Made by a program: the position numbers and the translations under genes. DNA of 64,000 nt from Apostichopus japonicus (taxonomy: Eukaryota > Echinodermata > Holothuroidea > Aspidochirotida > Stichopodidae). Where the stretch lies: assembly GCF_037975245.1 (NCBI RefSeq), contig NC_092578.1:19413821-19477820 (forward strand), in the 5' to 3' direction. Shown one piece after another: positions 27,101 through 42,046 of this stretch. Within the stretch, counting starts at the first letter, position 1, and each line of letters begins with the position of its first letter. The notes beneath the pieces are model-generated. The model was not told the DNA's origin. It worked only from the letters and a program-made list of their open reading frames with translations, and searched no databases.

Positions 27101-29160
27101 GACTATGAGAAATTTAAAACACCTTTACATTACGGATTGGAGACAAACCTTTGCGATGTTTTAAAGTGAAAATTCTTGTTAGTAACGCAAGTAGTACTAC
27201 AACTTCATCATAATGTTTGTTTATGTGTTGGTCCATCAGGCCTACTCTGGTTGAATTTGTGTCCTAGACTAGAGGCTAGAAAGTAGAAGTAGGATGGTGA
27301 CTTCGAAGTTCGGCCACTTAAGACTTAAAACACCCCAAAACTAAATCTTCTGGTATAAATCATTTGAAAATATACTTCATATGGTGGGAGAATTTTGTTA
27401 TAGTACGATACACGGCCAAACTTTCTTTCCTGCAAACTGTTTTCACGTTGTTTTCCAAGAAGATTCTTCGTGATTGTGGAACTGGTATTTCTTGCTAGAG
27501 TATTGCGAAGTTCGGACACGCAACCCACAGTGTGGCGCTGGTAAAAATTGGTGGCGCTGTTGCTCTTTCAGTAATTATAACAGACTTCATAGATCTTCGT
27601 CATTTTATTGACAAATATGTAAGTAATTTCTTGCACACGGGTCATTTTGGAGAGAAAATAACTGTAGCTTCGTACTTTTTGGTGAAATTTGGCTCTTCCT
27701 GTAGGTTTTCATGGTGAAAATCGTGTATTTCTTAGGGTGCCCGAACTTTGCAGTATGGCGAACTTCGCAATACTGACTATACTAAGTTGAAGTAGGCTAA
27801 ATCAATGCACAGTTTATGAATGAGACATGAAACCTACCTTAGCCATGGCCATGACTAGCCAATTTCCAACCCCATGAGTCTGACTGTGAGGCACTGTCTC
27901 GGCAGTAATGTTAGGGCTAGACCATGGTAAGGCTATTTTTCATCAAGGCCGCTCCAACAAATACAAGTTAGGCCTAGGCTAGGCACATAGGCTATAGCGT
28001 AGCGTGGGTATGACCTACTGTACAGTATTTGTTTGTTAGTCTAACTTCAATTTTAGGTACAGTAGTCAGACTAACAGTTAATTACAGTTACTTAGTCTCT
28101 ATGAACTCTTTATGCTTACCACTGGAGGTTGACCAGGATATCCTCCTGGTGCACCGTAACCTGGGTATGCCATCTGATATTAGAGGGAAAATCTCTGCCG
28201 AAGATAAGTTTAGACTGGACTTTTCCTCGAACAAGGGCGACTGACTGTATTAATAACACTAAACAGAACAGCAAGCTTAGGCACGCATGTCCTAATGTTA
28301 GGTATGTATTACTTCCGTAATCGATTTGTTGCCAGCGCCCACTATTTTAACGGTGAACTAGTGAATAATGTCTGGGTGTCCGATGAGGAAATATTTTACA
28401 AGATATTTTGGTCCGGGAGGGGTGTAGTCGAGTGGTCATTGAATCCGACTCCCATGTATATGGGGGGGGGGTCTGTGTGGCCTCCCTCATAATAAAATAT
28501 ACAACGAGCTACAACGAGCTTCATGTCGAAGATTAAAACATGGCGGCCTATACTGAAATATATCATGGACTGATCTCTGCATTTAACTTGGCCGGTGACG
28601 TACAACGAATTCAAATGAATTTCTTTTTACCAAAAGTCATCCTTTTAATCAGCGGTCCGCAAACTGTTTCAGGCCACGACCAGGGAGCTTCCAATTCCAC
28701 GAGGACTGTGCCACGCCCACCGGACCTTCAAAGGGTCGATGTTTACATGCACGGGAAGCTACTTAATTGGAACATGGGCTCGATGTTCAAGTTGTCTGTG
28801 ATGATACTGGTTGTTGATAAGTTTTGGAAATAAGTTATAATTTATAAAATCAAGTGATAAAATTCTGTTTTGTGATGATATTTCTTACTGATAAAAACAA
28901 CAGCTTAAAGGCCGTAAAAAAATCCCCGGCAATTTAAAAACCGTGGAAAGTACATCATTGAACTTTAATCAAAACGACCCACCGAAAACTTTCCGCGACC
29001 CACATTTTGTTCGCGCCCCATTTTCGGGCCGTCGCTTTTATTAAGGACATGCGTTACTCACCGTCCCGTCAGCATCGTCCCCAGCGGTGTAACCTGGAAT
29101 TGCCTGACCAAAGACGCTAACACAATGTGTTAGCAAGATGTAAACTAACAGAACAATCAT
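18196..29160 (-). CDS. SRI: Sorcin/grancalcin-type penta-EF-hand calcium-binding protein (9 coding exons)
   Basis: Sorcin-group proteins are calcium-dependent dimers that move to membranes and bind targets when Ca2+ rises. Coding exons on the minus strand: 29160-29062, 28173-28120, 24908-24867, 23982-23913, 23447-23404, 21886-21739, 21002-20889, 20364-20306, 18222-18196; the phases close to 218 residues. Exon 2 starts with the sorcin-like Gly/Pro head ([18 protein letters not shown]), then [16 protein letters not shown]1 is [15 protein letters not shown]2 [14 protein letters not shown]3 [12 protein letters not shown] (both canonical 12-residue loops), EF4 the degenerate [14 protein letters not shown], and EF5 ends [12 protein letters not shown]. 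Exon 1 adds 33 in-frame residues that look like a signal peptide; without it the protein is 185 residues, close to vertebrate sorcin (198). The intron between exons 5 and 6 has U12-type signals. Introns carry several minisatellites and transposons. Sorcin versus grancalcin cannot be separated from sequence alone. Confidence 0.92.
18347..18712. repeat. 50-bp minisatellite, about 7 copies
   Basis: Units contain GATCAAGGAGATACAAACCC, AGCTATCATCACTGGATTAT and TTGATCCTGT. The first three are almost identical and later ones drift. It lies 120 bases from the last coding exon of the sorcin-like gene, inside intron 8. Confidence 0.92.
19447..19776 (-). mobile_element. tRNA-derived SINE
   Basis: The minus strand begins GGTGCTGTGGCCGAGTGGAT with an A-box-like TGGCCGAGTGG and a B-box GGTTCAATTCC, as in type II (Leu/Ser) tRNAs. 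The 3' side of the acceptor stem does not pair, so it is not a working tRNA. A conserved-looking body (GCGGGTTTCTCCCACATTTG) and a CTTATGATTATTATTATT tail follow. It lies in intron 8 of the sorcin-like gene. Confidence 0.75.
19901..20066. mobile_element. Foldback element (near-perfect palindrome)
   Basis: Arms of about 75 bases: AATAATGAATGG, GCAATAGTGCAAATATTTCAT and AAAGATG on the left recur inverted on the right, around a GGCTGCGCC centre. It is probably a MITE-like unit. It is directly followed by a second unit with 13-bp ends TTATACAACACCT/AGGTGTTGTATAA (20068-20291). Confidence 0.75.
20068..20291. mobile_element. 224-bp unit with perfect 13-bp inverted ends
   Basis: TTATACAACACCT at 20068 and AGGTGTTGTATAA ending at 20291 are exact inverse copies. 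No target duplication is evident. It may be the right part of a composite element that includes the adjoining palindrome. It ends just before exon 8 of the sorcin-like gene. Confidence 0.5.
21016..21215. repeat. ~52-bp minisatellite, 4 copies
   Basis: Units contain GACACAACGACTGACTCCAC, ACAATCTACACAGTTAATGG and TTGCATTGAAAG; one copy has an internal deletion. It starts 14 bases from the acceptor of sorcin-like exon 7. Confidence 0.9.
22470..22890 (+). repeat. Dispersed repeat with TTTGACC...GAGATATCG units and CA-rich tail
   Basis: Two internal units of about 120 bases each carry TTTGACC, GGTGACC, AATGTGGTACTTC and TTGAGATATCG, followed by GGGCGTCACA and a CACACA tail, then ATGAATGCAAAGGTTAC. 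The same family recurs at 61010-61650. Confidence 0.8.
25478..26209. mobile_element. hAT-like nonautonomous element with ~80-bp inverted ends
   Basis: The ends read GCGAATTTTTTTATCCCAAA and, in reverse complement, AGCGAATTTTTTTTCCCAAA; both continue through ACAGGTTTGCAATTGCGTG. The flanks are an 8-bp duplication ACCAGGCT (25470-25477 and 26210-26217). It is 732 bp long with no transposase frame. An 8-bp duplication supports hAT (P-type elements also make 8 bp). It abuts a LINE 3' end. Confidence 0.8.
26216..26700 (+). mobile_element. LINE 3' end (CR1/L2-like group), truncated and mutated
   Basis: Conceptual translation with stops shows the C-terminal signature of CR1/L2-group reverse transcriptase proteins: [25 protein letters not shown] and later [12 protein letters not shown]-like and [10 protein letters not shown]-like segments. 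The 3' end has the usual GCGC...TATAAAT followed by an (ATT)n tail at about 26683-26697. It is 5'-truncated, as most LINE copies are. Confidence 0.8.
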
Positions 29161-31199
<2,039 letters not shown>

Positions 31200-32059
31200 T
31201 CAAACTCCGGTGAGGCAATCACAAGAGGTACCTCCGTTGCAGGAGAAAACACAATCAGGGCCCCATGTCAGGGATTCACACTCTGTTGAAGAAAATGTGA
31301 AGAAAAGAAGTACTAATTGAAGAACAGGTTTTTCTGTTAGGAACATTATTGCCTCATAATATCCAATTGTATACCATTATGCAACATATCCTAAATATGT
31401 CAGAAATGTCCTTCCTTAAATGGGGGAATGGTAGAGTCGGACTCCCCCCCCCCCTCGATCCACCTCCCGTCCCACCATTTTGCTTCATCCCATTCAAGAT
31501 AAATATATATTTACCTTCATCGCAGTTCATTCCTTTCCAGCCGGGAGCGCATGAGCACCCTGCATGGTGACTGCACATCAAGCTTCCCTTACAATCCGCG
31601 TCCAGACCTATACTGTCGCAAAGGGAATGTCTCCATCAATAACACCAAACTGTCCACGAGTTGCTATGGAAACACAACAGTTCAGAGTTGATATTTAGTT
31701 CCATCTGCAGGCATGAGACGAACTGAAGGAATGGGTAGGGGATGTTTTGTAATCATTTAACCATTATGTAGATTTATTGTTTTGAGACAGGCATGGGGGG
31801 GGGGGGGGGAGTTTGATCTGAGATGGATATGGATTGGGGTGGTCATTACTGCATGTGTTGGGGGGGGTAATTTTGTTTTGTTTAACAGCTTCATACCTTT
31901 AATGTTAAGAAGCAGTGTTATCTCACCAGTGTCACAATTTTCGCCAGAAAGGCCATTCCTGCACAAGCATTGTCCATCGTCACCACAATATCCAAGCACA
32001 CAAGTAACAGAGCAAGTACGGCTACAAGTAAGGAGGCCTGTGGAAACCATCTGGACATG
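31200..32059 (-). pseudogene. Inverted, frameshifted copy of the Tie-like EGF exons
   Basis: Three exon-like blocks on the minus strand (32059-31927, 31663-31515, 31282-31200) match, with flanking intron sequence, the three EGF exons at 49255-50031 on the plus strand. The splice sites are kept, but the first block has a 1-base insertion relative to the plus copy (in the segment after CPDGFH). The second has a net 2-base insertion near the GLDADCKG segment and a Cys-to-Phe change (IPCATV became IPFATV). These shifts break the frame, so it is called a pseudogene fragment. The Ig-like exon and everything upstream of it are missing. The shared TGA at the end of the third EGF is present in both copies. 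Confidence 0.8.
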
Positions 32060-34841
32060 CTGCAAACAGTTGACATTTCAGTGTTTCATCACAGCTGATT
32101 GCATTTCAAAACTAAATTTATATAGTTCAAACGAACTTCTCACAAGATATTACATTTGTTGTTTTTCAGATTTTATCCTATAAAACGCAACAAACCTCAA
32201 CTCCTAGCCCGTCAACTAAAATTAACGACACCAGTTCCTTATTAGCATCATCACTTAATGATGGTTATGAAAACCCTCTGCAGCCTCCAGTTGTTCAATG
32301 CACGTTTCCCTGTTGCCATGGCGATGATATGAAAGGCTAGTGTATTTGAACTTGATATTTTCATGAATTTCAAAAGGAGAAAAGGATACCGATTCCGTTA
32401 CATAATCTTGAAGGAAATGCTGTTCATTTCCATTCTACCTAACCTCCACCCCATAAACCTCCAACGCGCCCTCTCCCGTAGCAAGGAAATGTTTGCCAAA
32501 AATTGCCTCCCAGATTGCCGGAAATCAGTGGCGGCGGAACCGGGGGGCTTGGGGGGGGGGAGGTCGGGCTCAGCCCCCTCCAATGAAAAGGTTGAGGGGA
32601 CAAATGCATGATAAGCCCCCCCCCCAATGTTTACCAAGGCTCCCAAACGTGCATCTGCCCATTTTTAAAGCATACTTGCATACTTCCGGCCATCTGGGGG
32701 TTTGAAAACTCTATATTTTCTTGTACGCTCCACGCCAACCGATGGTGGCGCTCCGCTTAGATAGTCTCCACACATTAGCCCCCCCCCCCAATAATTTTTC
32801 CGTTCCGCCACGCCTGCCGGAAATGGCACTTCGGAGGCTTTGTAGTTGCATATAAACATTCTTTAGTTTGAGAAATTTACACTTCAAAACAATAAATAAT
32901 AATTAGATAATAAGTATTTGTAGTAAGTATTTGATAAATCACTGTGTCAAGAGAAGTAGAGGACGCTATGTAACTTTATAAATCTCTGCTTTCTTCATTC
33001 AATTAATTGTTAGGTTTGTGTTATCATAATTTGGTTTGCATGCCATAAGAGACCTACTGGGGGGGGGGGGAGTCTACTGGGTGGGCCGTGTAGGGGACTG
33101 TGCCTCATACTCAAAACATTGGGGCACTGATGTTGGGTAAGGCATGAAACCGATAGACCCTATATACAAAACACATAGACGTAATAACTATATTTATGAG
33201 CCGTATAGTTTCACATTAGACTTCTATACACTGATCACGCAGGTTAAATCTTAGAAGCTCTCTACGTGTATTGTTCTCCAAATTCTAACCAAACTCGTGA
33301 ACACCAATACAACGGTCATCGCATCCGCGATCATTCATATTTACGTGATAGGATGTTAAACTAAACTAAACATTGTGTTCTTTTGAACGCCATTAATACA
33401 TATACGTGCCTTGAATCTTGAGGTTGCACACTACTGACTAATGAAATGATGTGAACATTTCGCTAAAACTAACTGAAATAGCTTATACTATCCAGGCGTT
33501 CACATTATCTTAAGCCTTTTAGAAAGTGGAAATATCATTGGGGAAGTTGCCCCCGCCCCCTCAGGCTACGGCCCTCTACTTCCCTTCAGTTAACATAATC
33601 ACAAACAAAATATTCTGTAAACACATGTAGCCTACATAACTACTAAACTAGAACTTAGGTATAACGAATTAACATGGTTATAACAACAACATGACTAGCA
33701 GCTTATATGCACCCATGGCTTAGCACCAATTATGTATATATCTGTTTCAAGCTCCTATGAAATATAATTATCTCAAAACACTCAAAAGCTATATCATGCA
33801 CTGCTATACCAAACTGAATGCACAATATAGTGTTGTAGTGCTTGTATACGTGACTTGCAATGTACTATGAAATAAAAGTAAAATAATATGCTAGAAAGGA
33901 GATTAGCGAATGCTGAGATGCACGAGTCATTATATGAGCCTGATAGACAAAGCACCGGCTTACACGAGTTAGTCACTTAACCTGGAGGGGGGGGGGGCAT
34001 TTGATATTGTCCCCACCCTTCAGTAAGTGGGGGACGTGTCCCTCAGTTCCCTTCATGATTATCGCCCCTGGAGTCCGAACGTTTCGTCTCCTAGTGTGCT
34101 TTACGCTCCGATGATTCTAAATCACGTTGGGAAAGCAACTTTGGCATATGTTTCCTATAGGAACACCTCCTCTCCTCTCCACCCCACCCCACCCCCCCCC
34201 CCCCAAGTGCTTCAAAATTATGGCTTTAAAAAATTAACCAAAGTGCACTGAACTGCACTTTTGAAATGCTGAATCATCTGTTTACGCCCACGTTGTTCGT
34301 TTGAAGGTACCCGTAGGCAATATTGCACAAAAAAGGTTAGAGGCCCTAGAAACGCTTGAATGGTCGTAGTATAAAGCTATATACCACGTCTGTTGGTGTG
34401 TTTTGTTGAACGGTTAAGTGAAGTATTATCAGTCGACAAAATGCTTACACAAAGACATTTGTTTAGCTTTTATGGTTTACTGTTGCTTTTTTTAATTTTT
34501 TTTTTTATATATGTCTATGCGTTTACATGCGTAGGCACTCTTTATGCGGTAGCTGATATAGATCTGTGTGTGCTACAGATAGGCCTTTCATATTTTAACT
34601 TTAGGTTAATCTCAATTACAGTCTCAATAACAATTATGTTTAGTTCATTACTTCTACTGTTTGGTATATTCGTTATTTTCGTAGCGTCTTGACTGTCAAA
34701 AAAAAAAAAAAATACTGAATCGTTTTTAAAATATTACACAATTTTGCCCTGTCATATATAATTGAACATTAGCACGCAAAATCAAGAAAATAGTCAAGAA
34801 GCTCTGTCGCTTTGTCCATACGTTTACATCTAATTAGCTGG
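32060..34841. other. Intergenic stretch with a small hAT-like element
   Basis: Apart from the hAT-like element at 32526-32816 and long G or C runs (near 33060, 33990 and 34190), I see no gene. A 99-codon hydrophobic open frame at 34393-34692 is AT-driven and has no recognisable features. Confidence 0.55.
32526..32816. mobile_element. hAT-like nonautonomous element (CAGTGGCGG family)
   Basis: Starts CAGTGGCGGCGGAAC, ends GTTCCGCCACGCCTG, flanked by the 8-bp duplication CCGGAAAT (32518-32525 and 32817-32824). It shares an internal segment (GGTGGCGCTCCGCTTAGA) with the element at 52700-53074, so both belong to one family. Length 291 bp, no coding capacity. Confidence 0.87.
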
Positions 34842-35195
34842 TTATAAACTATATGATCGGTGAAAAAGCTGTGAAAATAAAAAAATAGGTAGGCTAAGCT
34901 TATCCGTGGGTTTGGAGTCTACAGGGGTTTCAATAGGTCCCTCTTGAAACATGACCATGCAGTACCGGTATGAATGATCCATAGTGAACTTAATGGAGTC
35001 ATGCAAAATATTAAAATAGTCAAAGAAAGTCATTAGAGAGTCCGCACCATGCTCCCATATCATAAAAATATAGTCAATATAACGAACATAGAAAAGGGGT
35101 ATACGGGGAAAGGCAGCAAGAAAATCCTGTTCTAAGAAATACATGGATATGTTAGCGTAAGATGGCGCCAATCTCGTTCCCACATAGCAGAACAT
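34842..35195 (-). mobile_element. Penelope-like reverse transcriptase fragment (degenerate)
   Basis: A 117-codon frame on the minus strand reads GTRLAPSYANISMYFLEQDF, then PLFYVRYIDYIFMIWEHGAD and later SKPTDKLSLP. The G-x-x-x-A-P-x-x-A-N block, the [RF]-Y-I-D-D-I-F-x-I-W core and the KPTD block are typical of Penelope-like element reverse transcriptases. The catalytic YIDD is YIDY here, so it is inactive. It sits just left of the duplicated paralogue unit. Family assignment is from motif recall. Confidence 0.75.
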
Positions 35196-35785
35196 GTAAT
35201 TATGTAGTGCGCATGCCTATGAAAATAGCTTATTTGCTATAAGCTATTATATTATTAAAGAGGGTGATTGTCTTGGTTTTTATTTTAACGGGTATTCGAA
35301 TATTATAAATTTACTCTTGAATGGTTTTATTTTTATTCACCACTGGTAACACCACTCTTCTATTATATGAATTGATTTTTTTTTTGATGTAAGAGTATAG
35401 TAATTTTTTTATTTGCATTTTATTATGGTGCAGTATATAGTTCTACACTATACCTATATATCTATTCTTCACTCTCACATGTCCATGGGTTCATTTGGTC
35501 TTTGAACACAGTCGGTAATTATGATTGGTTAATACGATTGTTGTTATGGTTGACAAGATACAGTTCATGGTAGTGACAATGTTTTGGTACCGTATGCAGT
35601 TATATCAATGACAAGGGCAAGGCCACTCTCGATAAAGGTTTACCTGCACTACTTAAACCAATCAGGTAAAGTTGAGAATCTACCCAGTTTTTCTTCTTTT
35701 ATAATCTTCGTACCATAACATTTATAATTTAATTCTAATGATATACGCCTATATCAACTCGTTTTATCCTTTATTTTTAGCACAG

Positions 35786-38700
35786 ATGTTGAGAATGAGT
35801 TCGTCGGTCTTTTTATTAGTTTGGATGTTTCTCCTGACTACACAAACTGATCGAATCAATGCCAGCCATTTTCGTGGAGCTCTGATATCATGGCGGCCGC
35901 TAAATCCTCAACCTGTTGAAGGGGAAACCGTGATGGTAAGGAACTGTTAACGGATGACTTTAATATTATTAGTAAAAGTGTTATATCTTTAAGTTAAATG
36001 TGTAAAAAAGTAAGTTGGCCTAACGTTTCCATCCTAGCTGGACCTTCTTCAGAGGCTAAATGACAAGTCACAGTAACAGAAGGTATAAAAACACGCACAG
36101 AATACAGACAGGTTAATGAGCATGCATGGTTAACACAAAGATATAGATGTAAGGGAAATATGAGTAGAAAGGGATGGAGAGAAGAAAGAAAGAAACCAAC
36201 AGGGGAAGAGGAGAGGTAGGAGATAAACAGTGAAGGGACAATTTATTTATTTTGGTCTTTAAATTGAATTTGTATTGGATCTGAGGAACTGTGTGTCATC
36301 AGCTCCAGAATTTACATGTAATAATTGACGTTTTTAGAAAACGATTGAAACGTAAACATTTAAGTTTATTCCTATATGTTGAACTGAAATGCTGATATTA
36401 TGTCTGTATATAGCTTATGCAAGGTCATATGCCTGTTTTGAAGCCCATTTTGAAGAGCGTTCAGTTTACATAGGATTTCCTTACCACTTAAACTCACACA
36501 AGTACAGCTCTATGTAAGGATTTCGTTTACTATACATGACTGTTGATATGATTTCACTTATTCTGTATTGACTGTTAAAATTACAAGTACAAGACCATCG
36601 GATAGTTGGAGTGATGTTGAAAAGAAAATTTATGTTATAGTAAAAAAATTGCAACAAATATTTGCCATGCATACTGCAAATTGGTGCTCTATAGTTTACC
36701 GCTAAAGGCATATTCCGCTGATCCTAGTTGACTGCCTCCCAAAAGTGTTAGAAGTTTCCTGCATTCCATCTTCACAACACTTTGCATCGCAAACATTTGA
36801 ATGGTCTAGAGTTTGGTAACATTTTGTTAATGTATCTGGCAACAGTCGAGCGAAAGATGTCATCACATGGTCAGCTGAAAGTGTTTATATTTTTTTTGTA
36901 ATACTTAACTCAATTATTCACATGGGGTGAATAATTTTTATACCAAAACGTTGCGTTTTGATAAAATTCTAAGAACAGAGAACATTGACAGCTAAGCAAA
37001 TTTTCCGAAATGTATCACATTTCAAGGAGAAAAGCTTTTGAAGAAGAACTACCATCATGACATCACCTATACTGTACCCCTGCAGAAGTATAGAGGGTGT
37101 AGTTCAGCCAACAAGGGCGTAGGAACCGGGGGGGGGGGCTGGGGGGCGCCAGCCCCCCCAGTGAAAAATGTGGAGGGGCGGAAGTATCATTCCGCCCCCA
37201 CTTCGCAAGTCAAAAAACCCCTTTTTCATTTCCAAATGAGAAAAAAAATCTCATTTGGAGCACCAACTTGCATCTAAGGCCAGGTGAAAATACAAAATTA
37301 AGTTTACAAAATGGAGTGGGTGTTGAAGTGTGCTATATTGCACCAAATTGCTGAGGCCACCTGGAAATGCAAAAAAATCCAAAGGGGAGGGGGACACCCC
37401 CTCCCCTTAGACCCCTCCCCCAGGCCGGCCATCAGTCTTCAGCCCCCCAACCAAAAGTAACTTCCTACGCCACTGTCAGCCAATCAAAATAGTTTACATT
37501 TAATCATCAATATATCGCATTACAGGGACAAGATATTGAGCTGGAAGGTTTGGTCTATTAATAGTGTATAGAACATTTATGATATGCGTTGCATTTTCTA
37601 CCACCGGAATACCCCTTTAACGATGAAATGGAAACAGATCTGCAATATGTGGGATCATACCGTGCAAGTTATTTGTGGGTGTAACGTGTGTAACTACAGC
37701 AATCTCTTAAAGTATAATCAATGACTTTGTATGCAAAGTGTAATTTTTGGAATGTTAAAGGTGCAAGATAGAAAAATAATTATTAATTAATTAATTATAA
37801 GGCAAAGTGGAAACTCCTTTCCAATCCAAGGTTAAGAAGATACAATGATAGGACAGACTGAAAGACGGAGTTATAGTTACTTTTTTATAGCCGTTCATAG
37901 CTGTTGTTTTTAATGGTTTGTTTTTATTGGGTTTTTTTCAGATTGAATTTTCGTGGAGGGTGTCTTGGCAAAGATCGTTACGGCGTTGCACTGATTTTAA
38001 CATCATGAATCAAACCATACTGTTTGGTGAAGGAGCGCTTGTATGTAGGACCTGTTCAGATTTTGACAGTATAGCCTTGTATTTTATTTGTACAGGCTAC
38101 AGCGACTCAGAAGGCTGGACGTCAGGAATAAATAGAGCAATGTATAATGCTAGTGAAACCATGTTTACTGTAGGGTTAGTTACATCTACATATAAATCAT
38201 AGGACAAATAATTGTATAAATGTCACTGCAATTATTATAAAGTGTTTCATTTCTCCCTTACGTGTCTGTTATACGTACCTTCTCCGATCTAACTATCTTA
38301 CATCAATCAGTCATACTATTTTCACTTCACCTCAGCCACTAACCCATTCCGAAGTTTATATTTCTCCCTTCCCTATCTCCTATACAATACATCCATTTTC
38401 AAACAGACAATTAAATATTAACAAAACCTTGAGGGTAAACGAACGAGCAATATTCTCTTAATGGAATATTTACAAACTAAGAGAAAAGCTTAAGTTCTGG
38501 GAGGCTGATCCAGACCTGGCAACCCCACCCCCCCCCGGAGGAGAAGTATGCTAGAAAAAAAATCAATTGTTCATGACGGGCCGGCGTTTGCAAGGAGATC
38601 TACTCAACTCGCTTGAATCATATGTTTATATAGATAGTTGTTCATTCATTGATCCATCCATCCATTGATCTATTTATTCATTCGTTCATTCATTCATTCA

Positions 38701-41700
38701 TTTAGATAGATAGAAGTCATTCATTAATTCATTTATTTATTTATTTATATAATTAATTAATTAATTAATTAATTTTATTAAATAAGCAATTCTTCTTCTC
38801 CAAGAAGGATATCCTACTCGGTTTCGGTGTCAATGTAGCTCACCCATACAATTTTATATGAAGCATTTCATCTTTTAATTTAAATTGACTAAATGTATTC
38901 CTGTTGTAGAGGATTTTTTCTATAAGTTTACAATAAGTGTAAAAAAGTACACACAACATCGATATCCTAGTAAAAGTTAACTTCATGCAGCTTAAACAAG
39001 CCTTCGGGACATACGATTCTCTTTTCCATTAATCTCGTTCGATCAATTGGGCTGTTTTTCTTTGAACAACTGTTATTGTGTTATGACGTTTATATAATTT
39101 GAAGCATCTTTTTTTCCCTTCTCCCCCCTCCCCGTTTATTTCAACTATACATTAATATACAAATAACGTATCCATTCAAAATAGCAAAAATTAAATAACA
39201 ATGAAGTTGAGCATTACCATGCAGTATAATAACGACCAACGTGGCGGATAGAAAACAAATAAATATAATAAGAACATTTAGAAAAAGTACTACAATTTAT
39301 AGAAACACTACAGGAATCCCAGACATACTACAAAAATATTACAACCAATAACAGCAAAATATAAGAATTGAGGATGCGGAAATTGAGAAATATTAAATAT
39401 TTGAGATATTTATTAATGAGGAAAAAGCATCCTTGAGAAATTAATTTTATTCTGATTATTCTTTTTGCTATGTCGAAAAATAGATTTCTCCACTTTTAAT
39501 GCAAACGTGAACTTATGAATCAATTCATTACAACTTAAGATCTTGTTTTTGACGCTTGGTACTGAAAATATAGAACTTAAAATGAAGAATGAGAAAATGA
39601 TATAGGGTGACGTTTCTTTAATAAAAACCCAAAGAAAGAATCCTCTTTTGTGAATTGAATATTTAATTTGAAGCATCTAGTATGAACATGAACATGAAAT
39701 AATACTATACTAGCATCTAGTATGAAGTTTGTTCATTTGACTCAAGTTATCAATAAATGGAGGGAATTTGTTTTATATTGATATATTGATTGATTTATTT
39801 ATACAGATATTTTGGGAAAGATTGGCTCAATTTGATAAATGGCCGTGGTAATTGGGAGTTTCATTCTATTGTTGACCTGACAGTACGCGATGATACCGGC
39901 ATGATCAACAGTGCACCGGTGACTGATATACTCACTGTGGTTCCGTTCAAGAATGGCTGCACCAACACCCTTACAATACCCGGTAAGAGATAAAGACAGA
40001 TGAGACTACATGAGAAAATATTTGCTGCTGTTTCTAAATATGACAGCACAATATGGTTGGTAATTTAGTCAAAACAGATTATAATATTTTGCAGAGCAAG
40101 AAGAGAAAGTGAATGACCAGTAGTCCCGTCACATGAGAGCACTTTAAATTTGTGAAACGTTTAAAACCAGAATGCAAATTCATTGAGGTTTCGATGACTT
40201 CAATGCACTATAGCTTCTGTTTTTATAGTATAACCAGAACTAGCTGTTACAATAACACTATGGCATGATGAACACAGGTCAGTCTACTGTACGTGGCTAT
40301 ACACACCTCCACCAAAAACTATATATATTACTATATATTACTCTATATACTATATATATTGTACTCAATTTTATGAATCCACACACCAAGTTTTAGAGGT
40401 ATCCACGATTTCCATCGTTAGATATCATATAAAAGGTTTTTCAGAGTTTGACCTTTGGTGACCTATATTTGAGATTTGACCTCACAAGCAATAGGATTCT
40501 TGTACTTAATATGGCAAATCCATATACCATGTATGAAAAGTATCCATGATTGCATAAGAAATTATGTTTATGAAGGTTTTCAGGCCTCGACAATATTTTT
40601 AGTGCTCGTACTCGCTATTTGGCGACCGTGACTAAAAATCTACTCGCCAAATTTAACTCGCCAGTATAGGCCTATTATTATGTTGTCTAGCTACATGGTG
40701 AAGAACCTCTCAAGTCTTTCTTTGAACATGTAATTCCCAAACTGGATAAATAATGAATCTATTTGTACAAGAGCGAAACACGAGAATATATGTTGCTGCT
40801 TCTAAATATGAGAGTCAAACAAATAGATTCTCGTATTTATATAGAACAACACGCTGAAAGAGAGACATGTATCATGTGATTATAAAGATCTCCACAATTT
40901 CCCAATTTCCTTGTTCTTGTGGTGTTGTAATAGTAACGCATTTTACAACACGAACCTTTTAATCAAGTTAATTAATGATAGAAGATGGTTCATCTTTTTA
41001 GTTCGCGATGTTGACGGCGATGACATCAGATGTTTTTGGGCGACTACTTGCGGAAGTATCTGTGGTCCAGTACCGGGATTTACACTAGACTCAGTAAGTC
41101 GGAAAGATTTCTCATGCATATTTAATAGTTTCGTAAATATCTCCCTGATCGTTGTTGTAAAAAAAAAAAAAAAAATGTATCACATTGCATTATTTTCAAA
41201 ATATTTATAATTATTTGAAATAATTACTTGAAATTGTACGAAAGCAATGGTCCGTTTATGGTATAACATATTATTGTGCATCGTAACCTCCACTAAAAGG
41301 AAGAAAACCTGAATGAGTTCGGAAGTGTGTTTCTTTATATAATTCTTAAAATTCACGTTGTGGGTAAAAATTTCTTTATTTACTCTCTGTATAGGACAAT
41401 TGTGAGTTAGTGCTCCTGGACACATCAACCGTATTGTCAGGTCTTTACGGTATAGCGCTCGAGATTCGTGATTTTGCAAACGAAGCATCAACAACGCCCC
41501 TTAGTCAGACTCCCGTGCAGTTTATTTTGGACGTTAAATCGACCCCTGAAACGTGCAGCCAAATACCGATGTTCATTGCTCCAACTCCAGAATGTTATGG
41601 AACGCCAAAAGGACCACAGTGACATGTACTACTACTAATTTGACATGTACTACTACTAATTCGAAGTGTAATACATGTAAAATGTCGCGTACTACTACTA

Positions 41701-41983
41701 ATTCGAAGTGTACTACATCTAAAATGTCGCGTACTACTACTAATTCGAAGTGTACTACATCTAAAATGTCGCGTACTACTACTAATTCGAAGTGTACTAC
41801 ATCTAAAAAGTCACGTACTACTACTAAATTGGAGAGATGGCGCTATTCACAATCTTTCCGATACCATGTCATCGAGTTGCGCATCTGCATTAAAATAATG
41901 ATGAAGAAAACATTTTCTTTAATAATCTGTTATAATAATAATAATAATAGTATATCAATTTCAAGAGTTAAAACTGGTGTATT

Positions 41984-42046
<63 letters not shown>

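Noticed and set aside
27299-27777. Possible inverted-repeat element with GCGAAGTTCG ends (about 27500 and 27765)
   Set aside because: Only about 16 bases are inverted, and I could find neither matching termini nor a target duplication.
34393-34692. 99-codon hydrophobic frame that could pass as a small membrane protein
   Set aside because: T-rich, low-complexity sequence with no splice context, homologue or conserved motif visible.
37038-37277. Gly-rich frame over 37.1 kb (and similar frames at 32.4-32.7 kb)
   Set aside because: They run through G/C tracts of hAT-like elements whose boundaries are fixed by target duplications.
38636-38790. CRISPR-like regular repeats
   Set aside because: These are simple tetranucleotide runs in animal DNA with no spacers; none of the tandem arrays in the window has a repeat-spacer layout.
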